NCBI GenBank assembly: GCA_902767915.1
Contig: CACXJE010000009.1
Location: forward strand, 1-64,000
Direction of reading: 5' to 3'
Source of the DNA: Oscillospiraceae bacterium
GTDB lineage: Bacteria > Bacillota > Clostridia > Oscillospirales > Oscillospiraceae
Length of the DNA stretch: 64,000 bases
Shown: positions 40,675-49,487 of the stretch, in pieces
Layout: each line of letters starts with the position of its first letter
How positions within the stretch are numbered: position 1 is the stretch's first letter
Notes under the pieces: model-generated
Databases searched by the model: none
What the model saw: the letters and a program-made list of their open reading frames with translations, nothing else
What the model was told of the DNA's origin: nothing
Program-made: the position numbers and the translations under genes

Positions 40675-42969
40675 TTATTTCTTGCCGAAGATGGTGGCAA
40701 AGTAGTCCAGATCCAGAACCTCCTTGGAGTAGCGGATCTTCTGGCGGACGATGGTATCGATCTGATCCACATAGCCGTCGGGGATCTCAACGCCCTCCAC
40801 AGGCGTGAAGGTATTGGTCCGGGCGTTGTAGCGGCCCTTGTCCGTGATCCAGCTGCAGTTGGGCCACAGAACCAGCGGCTCCTGATCGGAGAAGACGTCA
40901 CGGCCCACCAGCAGGCGGGAATCATAGTCCACGCCGAAGAGGTTGGACAGGGTCGGGACGATGTCCAGGCTGTAGACAGGCGTGGTGACCTCCAGGCCCA
41001 TATCCTCGATACAGCCGCTCCAGATGATCAGGCCGTTATGGTCCTGGGCGAAGCAGTCGTTCACCGGGTAGCCGTAGAGCTCCTCCAGATAGCTCACCGG
41101 GTTGCCCCAGGCGTCGCTCTTTTCCAGGCAGTAGGGATAGTGGTCCGTGGCCAGGACAATGACAGTATCGTCGGCGATGCCGGCATCCTCCAGCATCTGC
41201 ACCAGATCCCGCATGGCGTACTCCACCTCCAGGTTGCAGGCGAAGAAGGCTTTCAGCGTCTCACCGTAGGGCAGATCCTGAACCTCATCCTTGTGCTTAT
41301 AGGACATGGAGTTGCCCTGCCAGGAGTAGAGGCCATGGCCGGAAACCGTCATGTAGTAGATGCTGAAGGGCTGCTTGTCGATGTACAGGGGCACCGTGTA
41401 GTCGATCATCTCCTGATCGCTCTCCGGCCACTGCTTCTTGACGCCCTCCTCCATACCGTTGCCCATGCCGATGAACTTCTCATAGCCCAGGTTTTCATGG
41501 GTCTTATCCCGGCCGTAGTAGGTGTAATCGTTGTTGTGGTAGGCCCGGGAGAAATAGCCAAGCCGCATGAGCTGGTTGCCCATCGTCAGATACATGTTAT
41601 GGCCGATGGTTTCCTTGATGGACTGCACGGCGTCGGCAGGCTCAATACCGGTCAGGTTGGAGAACTCGCCGGTGGAGGTACTGCCGCCCCAGGCGGGCTG
41701 ATAGTAATCCGTAAAGTGGATGCCCTTGGTGGCCAGCCGATAGAGGGTCGGGGTCAGATCGGGATCGATCAGCTCCTTGGCAAAGCCCTCGGCAGAGATG
41801 AAGATCAGGTTCTTGCCCTTGAACAGGCCGGTCATGTCGTTGGTCTTGGAGGGACGCAGAGAATACACGTACTGGTGTACCTTCTTGACCCGATCGGAGG
41901 AAGCATTGTCGATCAGAGACTGGAAATCGATCTGCATGACGTTGTATTCCTTCTCGGGCTTCGGACGCTCCGGCGTCACAGGCTCTGTTTCGCCGGTCTC
42001 TGCGGTCTCGCCGGATTCTCCGGGCTGAACGGTTTCATCCGGGTTGGCAGTTTCGCCCGGATCGGTCTCGGAGGGATCGCCCCGATAGTCCCATTCATGG
42101 GTCTCCCCGTCGTTATAGGACACATCCAAAGGATCGCCGGTAGGCTGGTCGTCGACGATGTCACGCAGCATCACGTAGGGCAGGCCGAAACGCTTTACCG
42201 CGTCGGTAAACTGATAGTGGTCGGTCAGCAGACGACTGTCGGCGGAAATATTATAGGAGAACAGCAGGGCCAGGGCAATAAACAGGCCGCCGCAGATCGC
42301 CAGATACCGGCGGATGCCACGGGTCAGGATCCGGCGGAACCGACAGAAGCGGTTGATCAGGAAATACGCTGCAATCGGAAGGATAAAGAGCACGATCAGC
42401 CAGAAGCCGCCCAGGATGGAATCCATGGTACGGGCAGCAAAGTCAGACTGGCCTGCGTTCTCTGCGCCTGCGCCGAAAATGCCCTTGGCAGTATAGAACA
42501 TCTGGAACGCGTCGTGGATGAAGAACTCCATCAGGAACATCACGGCCCAGAAGGCTGTCACAAGCACCGCCCCGAGGGTATGGGCCCAGCGCTTTTTGGA
42601 AATGGTGGCCAGCAGCGCGCTCAGCATACCAAAGCCCAGGGCAAACAGGGTGATTGCAAACCGCTGTCCGAAATTCAGCTTGCCCGGCAGGCACAGGTGA
42701 AACAGGAATGTATAGTACAGATGGCAAACCAGAACCAGCAGCCAGGGAGGCAGCGGGCCGGCTTTGCGTTTCTTCTTGCGGGCAGCGGAACGCTGCCCGG
42801 CCTCAGACGCTGCTTCTGCAGTCTGCCGGTATTGCGCCGGTTTCGGATCCGCACCGTAGAGCGGGGCATTGTTCAGATCGACGTTCCTCCAGCCGCCGCT
42901 GCTTCCGGATGTGCGGGGAGTCTGCTGCAGAGGCTCCTTGCCGTTGCGTGTAAATTCATTTTGATCCAT
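40675..42969 (-). CDS. LTA-synthase-like membrane sulfatase-fold enzyme
   Basis: A 764-aa membrane enzyme of the LtaS/sulfatase family. After a basic N-terminal tail (about 1-60) come five helices, then an exported catalytic domain. It has NLIFISAEGFAKELIDPDLT, the nucleophile Thr in WGGSTSTGEFSNLTG, TVSGHGLYSWQG and ATDHYPYC for metal binding. A long Glu/Thr/Pro-rich stretch (about 290-335) links the membrane and catalytic parts. It probably adds glycerol-phosphate or a similar group to a lipid-linked polymer. Start at 42969 follows AGGAG by about 7 bases. Confidence 0.88.
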   Translation of the reverse strand: MDQNEFTRNGKEPLQQTPRTSGSSGGWRNVDLNNAPLYGADPKPAQYRQTAEAASEAGQRSAARKKKRKAGPLPPWLLVLVCHLYYTFLFHLCLPGKLNFGQRFAITLFALGFGMLSALLATISKKRWAHTLGAVLVTAFWAVMFLMEFFIHDAFQMFYTAKGIFGAGAENAGQSDFAARTMDSILGGFWLIVLFILPIAAYFLINRFCRFRRILTRGIRRYLAICGGLFIALALLFSYNISADSRLLTDHYQFTDAVKRFGLPYVMLRDIVDDQPTGDPLDVSYNDGETHEWDYRGDPSETDPGETANPDETVQPGESGETAETGETEPVTPERPKPEKEYNVMQIDFQSLIDNASSDRVKKVHQYVYSLRPSKTNDMTGLFKGKNLIFISAEGFAKELIDPDLTPTLYRLATKGIHFTDYYQPAWGGSTSTGEFSNLTGIEPADAVQSIKETIGHNMYLTMGNQLMRLGYFSRAYHNNDYTYYGRDKTHENLGYEKFIGMGNGMEEGVKKQWPESDQEMIDYTVPLYIDKQPFSIYYMTVSGHGLYSWQGNSMSYKHKDEVQDLPYGETLKAFFACNLEVEYAMRDLVQMLEDAGIADDTVIVLATDHYPYCLEKSDAWGNPVSYLEELYGYPVNDCFAQDHNGLIIWSGCIEDMGLEVTTPVYSLDIVPTLSNLFGVDYDSRLLVGRDVFSDQEPLVLWPNCSWITDKGRYNARTNTFTPVEGVEIPDGYVDQIDTIVRQKIRYSKEVLDLDYFATIFGKK

Positions 42970-43016
42970 GGTTTTTCTCCTAAATGACAATCACAAAGCC
43001 TTAATATTCGCAACGA

Positions 43017-43056
43017 AAACGGACCTTTCTCCAAGTAAATCAGAGGAGGTCCGTTT
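43017..43056. terminator. Terminator downstream of murA
   Basis: AAACGGACCT (43017-43026) pairs with AGGTCCGTTT (43047-43056); inner bases extend the stem partly (TTCTCC with GGAG). It lies 12 bp after the murA stop on the minus strand and is followed by TTTT there. Confidence 0.8.
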
Positions 43057-43067
43057 CCGGGTATGCT

Positions 43068-44360
43068 TTATCCAGCGGAACGAATTCCTTCCTGGTCCGG
43101 CGTCTCGATGCGGGAAATATCGGCTCCAAGGCCCCGAAGCTTTTCGATCATAGCCTCATAACCCCGCTCTATGTAGTGTACGTCCTCCACCGTGGTGGTT
43201 CCGTCCGCAGCCAGGCCGGCAATCACCATTGCCGCGCCGGCCCGGAGGTCACAGGCCTTGACCGAGCAGCCGTGGAGCTTCTCCACACCGTCGATCACCG
43301 CGACCTTGGTGTCCACCTGGATCGAGGCGCCCATCCGGTTCAGTTCACCGCAATAGCGGAACCGGGTATCGTAGATGCCCTCGGTGATGATGCTGGTGCC
43401 TCTGGCAAGGGCCATGCACACAGCCACCTGGGACTGCATATCCGTCGGGAACCCGGGATAGGGCATCGTCTTCACGTTGGCACGGCGAAGCTTGCCGGTA
43501 CGGACCACACGGATGGCGTCCTCATACTCGGTGATCCTGGCGCCCATCTCGCGGAGCTTGGCGGTGATGCATTCCATGTGCTTGGGAATCACGTTCTGCA
43601 CCAGAACGTCGCCGCCCACGGCAGCAGCCGCCGCCATGTAGGTGCCGGCTTCGATCTGATCGGGAATGATGGAATAGAAGCCGCCGTGCAGAGATTTGAC
43701 GCCTCGGATCTTGATGACATCAGTACCCGCGCCGGAAATCTTCGCGCCCATGGCGTTCAGGAAGTTGGCCAGGTCCACAATGTGGGGCTCCTTGGCGGCG
43801 TTCTCAATGTAGGTGGTGCCTGTGGCAAGAACCGCGCCGATCATGATGTTCATGGTGGCGCCCACGGAAACCACGTCCAGGTTGACTCTCGCGCCGATCA
43901 GGCCGGTCTCTGGGGCGGTGGCGCATACATAACCGTTGCTCAGCTCCACCTCGGCGCCGATGGCCTCGAAGCCCTTGATGTGCTGGTCGATGGGACGGGG
44001 CCCGAAGTTGCAGCCGCCGGGCAGCGCAACCTTTGCGTGGCCAAACCGGCCCAGCTGGGCGCCGATCAGATAGTAGGAGGCGCGGATCCGGCGAACCAGC
44101 TCAATGGGGGCGACGGAATCCCGAACGTGAGAGCAGTCGATCTCCAGCACATTGGGGCTCAGGCGGCGGATGGAGGCACCCATTTCGTCCAGGATCTGCA
44201 GCAGCAGACGAATGTCGGAAATATCCGGAACATTCTCGATCCGGCAGGCGCCGTTGACCAGAAGCGTGGCCGGCAGGATGCCCACCGCCGCGTTCTTTGC
44301 GCCGCTGATGACGACCTTGCCATTGAGCGGCTTACCGCCGTTGATGACGTACTTGACCAT
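43068..44360 (-). CDS. murA: UDP-N-acetylglucosamine 1-carboxyvinyltransferase
   Basis: A 430-aa enzyme adding enolpyruvate from PEP to UDP-GlcNAc, the first committed step of peptidoglycan synthesis. Lys22 in SGAKNAAVGILPATL and the catalytic Cys117 in ALPGGCNFGPRPIDQH are present, so it should be fosfomycin-sensitive. Other conserved parts are EAGTYMAAAAAVGGDV and PYPGFPTDMQSQ with the catalytic Asp. Length is normal. The loop residues after Cys117 (NFG in place of AIG) suggest the second Firmicutes paralogue type. Has its own promoter and terminator. Confidence 0.96.
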   Translation of the reverse strand: MVKYVINGGKPLNGKVVISGAKNAAVGILPATLLVNGACRIENVPDISDIRLLLQILDEMGASIRRLSPNVLEIDCSHVRDSVAPIELVRRIRASYYLIGAQLGRFGHAKVALPGGCNFGPRPIDQHIKGFEAIGAEVELSNGYVCATAPETGLIGARVNLDVVSVGATMNIMIGAVLATGTTYIENAAKEPHIVDLANFLNAMGAKISGAGTDVIKIRGVKSLHGGFYSIIPDQIEAGTYMAAAAAVGGDVLVQNVIPKHMECITAKLREMGARITEYEDAIRVVRTGKLRRANVKTMPYPGFPTDMQSQVAVCMALARGTSIITEGIYDTRFRYCGELNRMGASIQVDTKVAVIDGVEKLHGCSVKACDLRAGAAMVIAGLAADGTTTVEDVHYIERGYEAMIEKLRGLGADISRIETPDQEGIRSAG

Positions 44361-44438
44361 ATATATCTTACTCCTTTTCAGAGAGAAAAAGCTGTCATTA
44401 TTCGGATTATACTAATCCAATATACACATAGCTATTGT

Positions 44439-44467
44439 ATTATAGCACAGGTTCCTTCAAATGTAAA
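44439..44467 (-). promoter_or_regulatory. Promoter of murA
   Basis: Minus-strand TTTACA (44462-44467) and TATAAT (44439-44444) with a 17-bp spacer, 78 bp before the murA ATG. A second TATAAT (44407-44412) has no clear -35 box. Confidence 0.7.
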
Positions 44468-44524
44468 GGAAAATTTCATAAACAGTTCTCCGCTGCAGGG
44501 GCAGTTCTTTGCGGTCCGCTGCGC

Positions 44525-45907
44525 TTATTTTCTGGTGCGCAGGCCCTTGGGATAGTGGTTCTTCAAAACGCCGCCCACGCCCTTGCCCCAGCCAAGGCTC
44601 AGTCCGTCCACCCGGACCAGGGTCCAGCCGGCGGCGCCCGTCGGGATCGTCTGCCCGTTCAAATAGGCGGCAACCAGCGGGTCCTCGGAGGAAAGATCCT
44701 CCACAGAGGCAGCGTCGTGCAGCCAAAGAGCCAGCGCGTGGGCAGGCTCCGCCCGGTCTCCCCGCAGCTGGGCCAGCTCCAGGCCGGGCCGCAGGACCTT
44801 CAGTCCCCGCAGAAGCGGCAGCCCCCGGGGCGTGAACCAGACCCGGTCGCCCCAGGTCATTGCCTGTCCTTCCGGTAACAAGACGTTCAGATTCCGGAGA
44901 AGTTCCGCCGCAGCCTGGGGAATTTTGACAGAAGCTTCCGAATCTGGGGCTTCTGCGTCGCCGTCCGTGCGGTGCAGGACGGCTGCAAAGTGGCCCTCGC
45001 CCCGCAGCTTATGGGGCCACAGGCGGCAGCAAAGGTTCAGCGCTTCCCTGCCCCCCGGCGTCCAGTCCGGACGGCCGGGCGCAAAGTACGGCAGAGCGGG
45101 CGGCTCCAATTCATATTCCGGATGTCTGCGCAGAAAGGCCTCGATCGTTCCTTCGTTCTCCTCCGGAGAAAAGGTGCAGGTGGAATAGACCAGCCTGCCT
45201 CCCGGACAAAGCATTCCCGCTGCAGAATCCAGGATCTCCGCCTGGCGGCGGGCGCACATCTCCACAGTCTCGGGACTCCAGTCGGTAAAAGCCGCGTCGT
45301 GCTTCCGGAACATACCCTCGCCGGAGCAGGGCGCGTCCACCAGGATCCGGTCAAAATAGCCGACGAACCGCTCTGCCAGCCGGGCGGGGTGCTCGTTCAA
45401 AACCAGGGCGTTGGACACGCCCAGCCGCTCCACGTTGGAGGCCAGCACCGCCGCCCGCTTCGGATGAATCTCGTTGCAGACCAGCAGCCCCCGGTTCTCC
45501 ATCCGGCCGGCGATCTGGGTGGTTTTCCCGCCCGGGGCAGCGCAGAGATCCAGGACCTTCTCCCCCGGGCTGGGATCCAGCAGGGCCACCGGCGCCATGG
45601 CGCTGGGCTCCTGCAGATAGTAGAGGCCGGCGTCGTGGTACGGGTACAGGCCGGGCCGGGTTTCCGGGTCGTAGTAGTAACCGGTTTCGCACCAGGGCAC
45701 CGGCGACAAGTTGAAGGTTGAGAGCTGCAGCTTGACTGTCGCAGAGAGCGATTGCCGCTGCCAGTCCCCGGACCGGTCGTGCAAAGACGTCTTCAGAGGG
45801 TTCAAACGAAGGCCGACGGCCCGGGGACGGTCCAGCGCCCCGAGAAAGGCCTCATATTCTTCGCCCAGAAGGGCCTTCAGTTTCTCGCAAAACAGCTCCG
45901 GCAGCAT
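44525..45907 (-). CDS. RsmF/RsmB-like rRNA cytosine-5 methyltransferase
   Basis: A 460-aa SAM-dependent m5C methyltransferase of the NOL1/NOP2/Sun family. The N-terminal helical part contains RAVGLRLNPLKT. The SAM site is VLDLCAAPGGKTTQIAG. Catalytic cysteines are in DAPCSGEGMFR and YSTCTFSPEENEG. The C-terminal extension (about 300-460) with the RNA-binding RsmF-C-like domain (WTLVRVDGLSLGWGKGVGG) supports the RsmF type. Start at 45907 follows GGAGG by 5 bases. The upstream frame is rejected for lack of a ribosome site. Confidence 0.92.
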   Translation of the reverse strand: MLPELFCEKLKALLGEEYEAFLGALDRPRAVGLRLNPLKTSLHDRSGDWQRQSLSATVKLQLSTFNLSPVPWCETGYYYDPETRPGLYPYHDAGLYYLQEPSAMAPVALLDPSPGEKVLDLCAAPGGKTTQIAGRMENRGLLVCNEIHPKRAAVLASNVERLGVSNALVLNEHPARLAERFVGYFDRILVDAPCSGEGMFRKHDAAFTDWSPETVEMCARRQAEILDSAAGMLCPGGRLVYSTCTFSPEENEGTIEAFLRRHPEYELEPPALPYFAPGRPDWTPGGREALNLCCRLWPHKLRGEGHFAAVLHRTDGDAEAPDSEASVKIPQAAAELLRNLNVLLPEGQAMTWGDRVWFTPRGLPLLRGLKVLRPGLELAQLRGDRAEPAHALALWLHDAASVEDLSSEDPLVAAYLNGQTIPTGAAGWTLVRVDGLSLGWGKGVGGVLKNHYPKGLRTRK

Positions 45908-45971
45908 GGCAGTCCTCCAACGGAAAAGATTAACATAATCCGGAACGATTATATATCCTTCATCAAAAAAA

Positions 45972-46010
45972 TGCAAGCCCGTTTGCGCAATTCGCGCAAA
46001 CAGGCCTGTA
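45972..46010 (-). terminator. Terminator of the small lipoprotein gene A
   Basis: On the minus strand GCCTGTTTGCGC (46005-45994) pairs with GCGCAAACGGGC (45988-45977) with one mismatch, followed by a run of seven T. Confidence 0.8.
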
Positions 46011-46044
46011 AAGAACCGTGAATCAGCAGGGCGGATCTCCGTCG

Positions 46045-46362
46045 TTACTGCTTGACGAAGGTCATGGTCTCGCCGTCAGAGGACAACACGAGCGTGCTGT
46101 CATCCAGCGTGTCGATATGAAATTTGCCAACATCCCCGCCGCCGAAATCCAGCGTCAGGGTGTCGCCGTCCAGGGTGTATTTGCCGGGAACGACCTCACC
46201 TTCATCCCAGAGGAAGGTGCCGTCAGACTGAAAGGTGATTTTTTCACTGGTCTCCGTAAACTTCCAGGTACCGATCAGCTTGTCCTTCTTGGAGCAGGCA
46301 GTCAAAACGAACAGAAGCGAGAGCACCAAGACGATTGCGACAATTCTGCGAACGTTTTTCAT
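46045..46362 (-). CDS. 105-aa lipoprotein A (lipocalin-like small domain)
   Basis: A 105-aa lipoprotein. The signal peptide ends in lipobox LTACSKKD (Cys23). The mature domain is about 80 residues of alternating beta strands starting KLIGTWKF, with GKYTLDGDTLTLDF near the middle, as in small lipocalin-like or DUF4923-type lipoproteins. It shares its signal peptide almost word for word (RRIVAIVLVLS.LFVLTACS) and length with lipoprotein B upstream, so the two arose by tandem duplication. Function unknown. Has its own terminator. Confidence 0.82.
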   Translation of the reverse strand: MKNVRRIVAIVLVLSLLFVLTACSKKDKLIGTWKFTETSEKITFQSDGTFLWDEGEVVPGKYTLDGDTLTLDFGGGDVGKFHIDTLDDSTLVLSSDGETMTFVKQ

Positions 46363-46447
46363 GAGAATCCCTCCATTTGTGATTTGCGCACCGCATGCGC
46401 CATGCCAGATTGATTTTATCACAAGGAATCCTTTCAATCAAGAAATC

Positions 46448-46484
46448 AAAAGCCCGTTCGCGAAAATTTCACAAACGGGCTTTT
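46448..46484. terminator. Terminator between the two lipoprotein genes
   Basis: AAAAGCCCGTT (46448-46458) pairs with AACGGGCTTTT (46474-46484). It closes the lipoprotein B transcript on the minus strand, so each paralogue is probably an independent unit. Confidence 0.8.
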
Positions 46485-46525
46485 CTTATTTTGTACTCCC
46501 GGAAGGGCCGGGAAGCCTTGATGTA

Positions 46526-46843
46526 TTATTTTGTGAAGGTAATTGATACGCCGTTATTCTCCAGAACAAGCTCGCTGTCATCCACGGACTTGATGGTCAT
46601 GGTTTCCATCTCTTCCTCACCTTCCCAATTGATCGAGATCTTGTCGCCGTCAACGGTATATTTGCCGTTTTGAGATTCGCCGCCGGCGCTTAAAGCACAG
46701 GTGCCGTCCTCGTTAAAGGTAATGGACATCCCATTGGCCATTTTCCAGGTGCCGATCAGCTTGTCCTTCTTGGAGCAGGCAGTCAGAACAAACAGGATCG
46801 AGAGGACCAGAACGATTGCTACAATTCTACGGGTCGTTTTCAT
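46526..46843 (-). CDS. 105-aa lipoprotein B, paralogue of A
   Basis: A tandem copy of the same family: lipobox LTACSKKD, then KLIGTWKMANGMSITFNEDG and GKYTVDGDKISINW. Signal peptides of A and B are nearly identical while the mature parts have diverged strongly, which fits duplication followed by change in ligand or partner. GGAGG lies 8 bases before the ATG. A beta-barrel binding domain is the simplest reading. Confidence 0.82.
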   Translation of the reverse strand: MKTTRRIVAIVLVLSILFVLTACSKKDKLIGTWKMANGMSITFNEDGTCALSAGGESQNGKYTVDGDKISINWEGEEEMETMTIKSVDDSELVLENNGVSITFTK

Positions 46844-46973
46844 AGCGATACCTCCAAATTGATTTTTGGTGCCTTATGCACCTTCCTGTATGATTATATC
46901 ATATTTGTCTTTGTCTGTCAATTATTGATTCCAATCTATCCCTTTTTGTGACATATCCTTTTCGCGACGTCAG

Positions 46974-47183
46974 TCAGCCCCACTTTGCGGCTTCCCTCTG
47001 CTGCCGGAACGCTTTGGCGGTCTTCCAAGCCCGGATACCGAAAAAGGCGGAAAAACCCGCACCGACAAGTCCGCAGAGCACATACAGCGGAGCTCCGGCC
47101 TTTTCCTGACTGGTTCTGGCTTCGGCAGGATGATCCGGGTTGTAGCTGATCGTGATTTCTAAAGCGTTTTCTTTTCCTTGCAT
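46974..47183 (-). CDS. 69-aa single-pass membrane protein
   Basis: ATG at 47183 follows GGAGG by 5 bases. The N-terminal half (ALEITISYNPDHPAEARTSQ) resembles the YNP.NP.E segment that precedes the last helix of DUF3592 proteins; one helix follows (LYVLCGLVGAGFSAFFGI), then a basic tail. It may be a short standalone relative of that family. The resemblance rests on about 15 residues. Confidence 0.55.
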   Translation of the reverse strand: MQGKENALEITISYNPDHPAEARTSQEKAGAPLYVLCGLVGAGFSAFFGIRAWKTAKAFRQQREAAKWG

Positions 47184-47291
47184 AAGAACCTCCATAGGTA
47201 CGTGATTGGATGGGTCATTCTGAAAATCAGAATACAGGATGATCGGTTTTTTGTCAAGGATCTGCCCGGCACTACGCCGGAACAGAAAGCG

Positions 47292-47323
47292 GGGGAGGAT
47301 GGCGGCGCTGCCGCATCCTCCCC
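47292..47323 (-). terminator. Hairpin downstream of htrA
   Basis: GGGGAGGAT (47292-47300) pairs with ATCCTCCCC (47315-47323), and the inside (GGCGGC with GCTGCC) also pairs. It is 42 bp after the protease stop codon. T-richness after it on the minus strand is modest. Confidence 0.6.
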
Positions 47324-47364
47324 TTCCGTTGAGATCGGACTATGATCGTTGTGAATCAAATGGT

Positions 47365-48765
47365 TCAGCCGCCGAAGGGCCAGCCGCCGGATTGTCCGTC
47401 GCTGCCGCCCCAGGGGAAGCCGCCTTCTCCCTCACCGCCCCAGGGGAGACTGCCTTCCCCGGAATTACCGGACTGCTGCGGTTCGGTTTCTGTCTGTGCA
47501 TCCGGCAAAGCGGACTGCTGCTTCTCCCCCACCGTGACGGTCAGCTTCAGGGTTTCGCCCTGGCGGTATACGGTCAGCTCCAGGACCGCTCCGACGCCGC
47601 CTTCCGCGATGGCATCGCTGAGCTCCCGATAGGAGGTGATGGCGTTGCCGTCGATGGCGGTGACGATGTCGCCCGCCTGCAGGCCGGCCTGTTCCGCGGG
47701 ACTCCCCGCCTCCACGGACCGGATGGCAGCCCCCTTGGGGGCGCCGTAGCTCTGGCTTTCCTCACTCACGTCGGAAACCGTGACGCCGATGTAAGGCTTG
47801 GAGATATAGCCCTTCTCAATGATGGATGTCACAATATCCCGGACCTGATTGATGGGGATCGCAAAGCCGATGTTGTCGATGCTCGCCTCATTAGAATAGC
47901 TGTTGGAGGAATACTTGGCGTTGGTGATGCCCACCACCTCGCCATAGAGGTTGAACAGGGCGCCGCCGGAGTTGCCGGAGTTGATGGCGCAGTCGGTCTG
48001 GATCAGGTTCATGGTCACGCCGCTGGACATGGTCACAGTCCGGTCCAGGGCGCTCACAGCGCCGCGGGTCAGGGAGAAGGTCAGCTCGCCCAGGGGGTTG
48101 CCGATGGCCAGCACATCCTCGCCCACCAGCAGGGCGTCGGAATCTCCGAGCGTGACAGGCGTCAGGCCCTCTGCGTCAATTTTAAGCACGGCGATATCGT
48201 TGCCGGCGTCCGCACCGATGAGCTTGGCCTCATAGGTGGTTCCGTCATACATGGCCACCGTGATGGTATTTGCGCTGTCGATTACGTGCTGATTGGTCAG
48301 AATGTAGCCGTCAGAGGTCAGGATAAAGCCGGAGCCCGCCGCAGCGCCGGTGGACTGCACACCCCAGTAATTCGTGGTGGTGATCTCCGTGGTGATGCCG
48401 ACGGTGGAATTCACGTTCTTTGCATAGACCTCAGAGGCGGTCATCAGCTGGCCGTTTTCCTTTGTCACCGCCGTGACCGGATTGGTGTCCCGGGCGGAAA
48501 CGCTGATGGAAACAGGCTCCTGCGAGGCGGTTTGCTGCAGGGCCGGTGCCGAGGGCTGGGTCTCGTTGACTGCACTGACCCCGTCCCGAACAAAGAGCAC
48601 GCTGCCCGCTCCGACCGCGCCGCCCAGTAGGGCGCAGCACAGGCACAGCGCAACGATCGCCTTGCCGATGCCCCGGTTCTTTTTTGCTTTGACAGGCTTC
48701 CGGACCTGCTCGGTCTCCGGGTCTGCCCCATTGCCGGGATTCCATTCATATTCGTAATCGTTCAT
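47365..48765 (-). CDS. HtrA/DegP-type membrane serine protease
   Basis: A 466-aa envelope protease. A cytosolic N-terminal part, one helix (about 37-58, AIVALCLCCALLGGAVGAGS), a linker, then the trypsin-like domain. The catalytic triad is His in TNQHVIDSA, Asp in GNDIAVLKID and Ser in NSGNSGGALF. One PDZ domain follows (IGVTVSDV, then SPAEQAGLQAGDIVTAIDG). The last 25 residues are a Gly/Trp/Pro-rich tail ending GGWPFGG, unusual for the family. It degrades misfolded exported proteins. Start at 48765 follows AGGAG by 9 bases. Confidence 0.95.
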   Translation of the reverse strand: MNDYEYEWNPGNGADPETEQVRKPVKAKKNRGIGKAIVALCLCCALLGGAVGAGSVLFVRDGVSAVNETQPSAPALQQTASQEPVSISVSARDTNPVTAVTKENGQLMTASEVYAKNVNSTVGITTEITTTNYWGVQSTGAAAGSGFILTSDGYILTNQHVIDSANTITVAMYDGTTYEAKLIGADAGNDIAVLKIDAEGLTPVTLGDSDALLVGEDVLAIGNPLGELTFSLTRGAVSALDRTVTMSSGVTMNLIQTDCAINSGNSGGALFNLYGEVVGITNAKYSSNSYSNEASIDNIGFAIPINQVRDIVTSIIEKGYISKPYIGVTVSDVSEESQSYGAPKGAAIRSVEAGSPAEQAGLQAGDIVTAIDGNAITSYRELSDAIAEGGVGAVLELTVYRQGETLKLTVTVGEKQQSALPDAQTETEPQQSGNSGEGSLPWGGEGEGGFPWGGSDGQSGGWPFGG

Positions 48766-48915
48766 TCTGAATCGCTCCTTTGCGCTTTTGTTTTCTGGTG
48801 TCATTGTAGCGCGAAAATTTGAACAGAAATCGGGAAAAACAAGAAAAAATTGTGAACGGTTTATGATGAATTTATGTCATCTTCCCCGGGGCTGCGCATT
48901 GTCCTAAAAAATCGT

Positions 48916-48962
48916 CTTGCGCGCAGTTCGCCGTTCTGAACTGCGCGCAAGGATGCTTTTTT
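48916..48962. terminator. Strong 14-bp-stem terminator 3' of the SLH remnant
   Basis: CTTGCGCGCAGTTC (48916-48929) pairs exactly with GAACTGCGCGCAAG (48938-48951). T-run 48957-48962 serves the plus strand, and AAAAAAT just upstream serves the minus strand. No plus-strand gene precedes it, so it most likely ended a minus-strand transcript coming from 49 kb. Confidence 0.85.
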
Positions 48963-49164
48963 ATGCATTTGTAAACGATTGTCAACCACGCAGGCCCGTC
49001 GGCTTATCCGCAGCGGCTGCCGCGGCATCGGACTGCGCATCGTCAGGAGGGGGCCGGACCCTCTTGTTTATAGTATACTATATTTCTCAATGAAAAGAAT
49101 GAAGAAACTGCGTCGGGATTCTGAACAAATCGTAAAAAATTTTCGACAGGTTATTTCCCGCCCA
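48963..49164. other. Intergenic region with possible minus-strand RNA
   Basis: No gene is seen. On the minus strand a TATACT box (49073-49078) precedes a GC-rich, self-complementary stretch (CCGCGGCAGCCGCTGCGG and neighbours) that runs into the terminator at 48916-48951. This could be a small RNA of about 150 bases or simply the decayed 3' part of the SLH gene. No -35 box is convincing. Confidence 0.25.
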
Positions 49165-49314
49165 TCAGCCCACCGGACCGTAGGCTTTGCTGAGGAAGGT
49201 AATGATCTGGGCGCGCGTACAGGTCTTGCCCACGCCGAAAACATTGCTGCCGGTGCCGCTGGTGATCCCATTCTCCACCGCCCAGAGGACGGCCTTGTAG
49301 TAATCTGAGATCAT
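49165..49314 (-). pseudogene. Orphan SLH-domain fragment
   Basis: A 49-codon minus-strand frame reads MISDYYKAVLWAVENGITSG, then TGSNVFGVGKTCTRAQIITF and a stop after GPVG. This is one S-layer homology (SLH)-like repeat of the YYKAVLWAVEKGIT..T....F.P...CTRAQ..TFL type. Real SLH proteins carry three repeats plus a large partner domain, so this is the decayed C-terminal end of a secreted protein. No ribosome site is seen before the ATG. Confidence 0.65.
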
Positions 49315-49361
49315 AATTCTGAAAAAAGCACCTGTGGATTGGATTTATTTCGGAATTCGGG

Positions 49362-49389
49362 TTGACTTCCCGAAGACTTATGTTACAAT
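49362..49389 (+). promoter_or_regulatory. Promoter of arcC
   Basis: TTGACT (49362-49367) and TACAAT (49384-49389) with a 16-bp spacer, about 98 bp before the carbamate kinase ATG. Confidence 0.65.
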
Positions 49390-49487
49390 GGGATTGTATA
49401 TTGGAATATTGTTTGATTCCAAGACACCTGTGTTCCACATTCTTTCTTATTTAGATCGCAACCACAAGAAAAGAGAGGTAATCATCA

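Noticed and set aside
40654..42987. 777-codon plus-strand frame opposite the LTA-synthase-like gene
   Set aside because: It mirrors a gene with clear sulfatase-family motifs, starts in the terminator and has no family pattern.
49151..49438. 95-codon minus-strand frame over the SLH region
   Set aside because: It is a different frame from the one encoding the SLH-like repeat and gives no recognisable protein.
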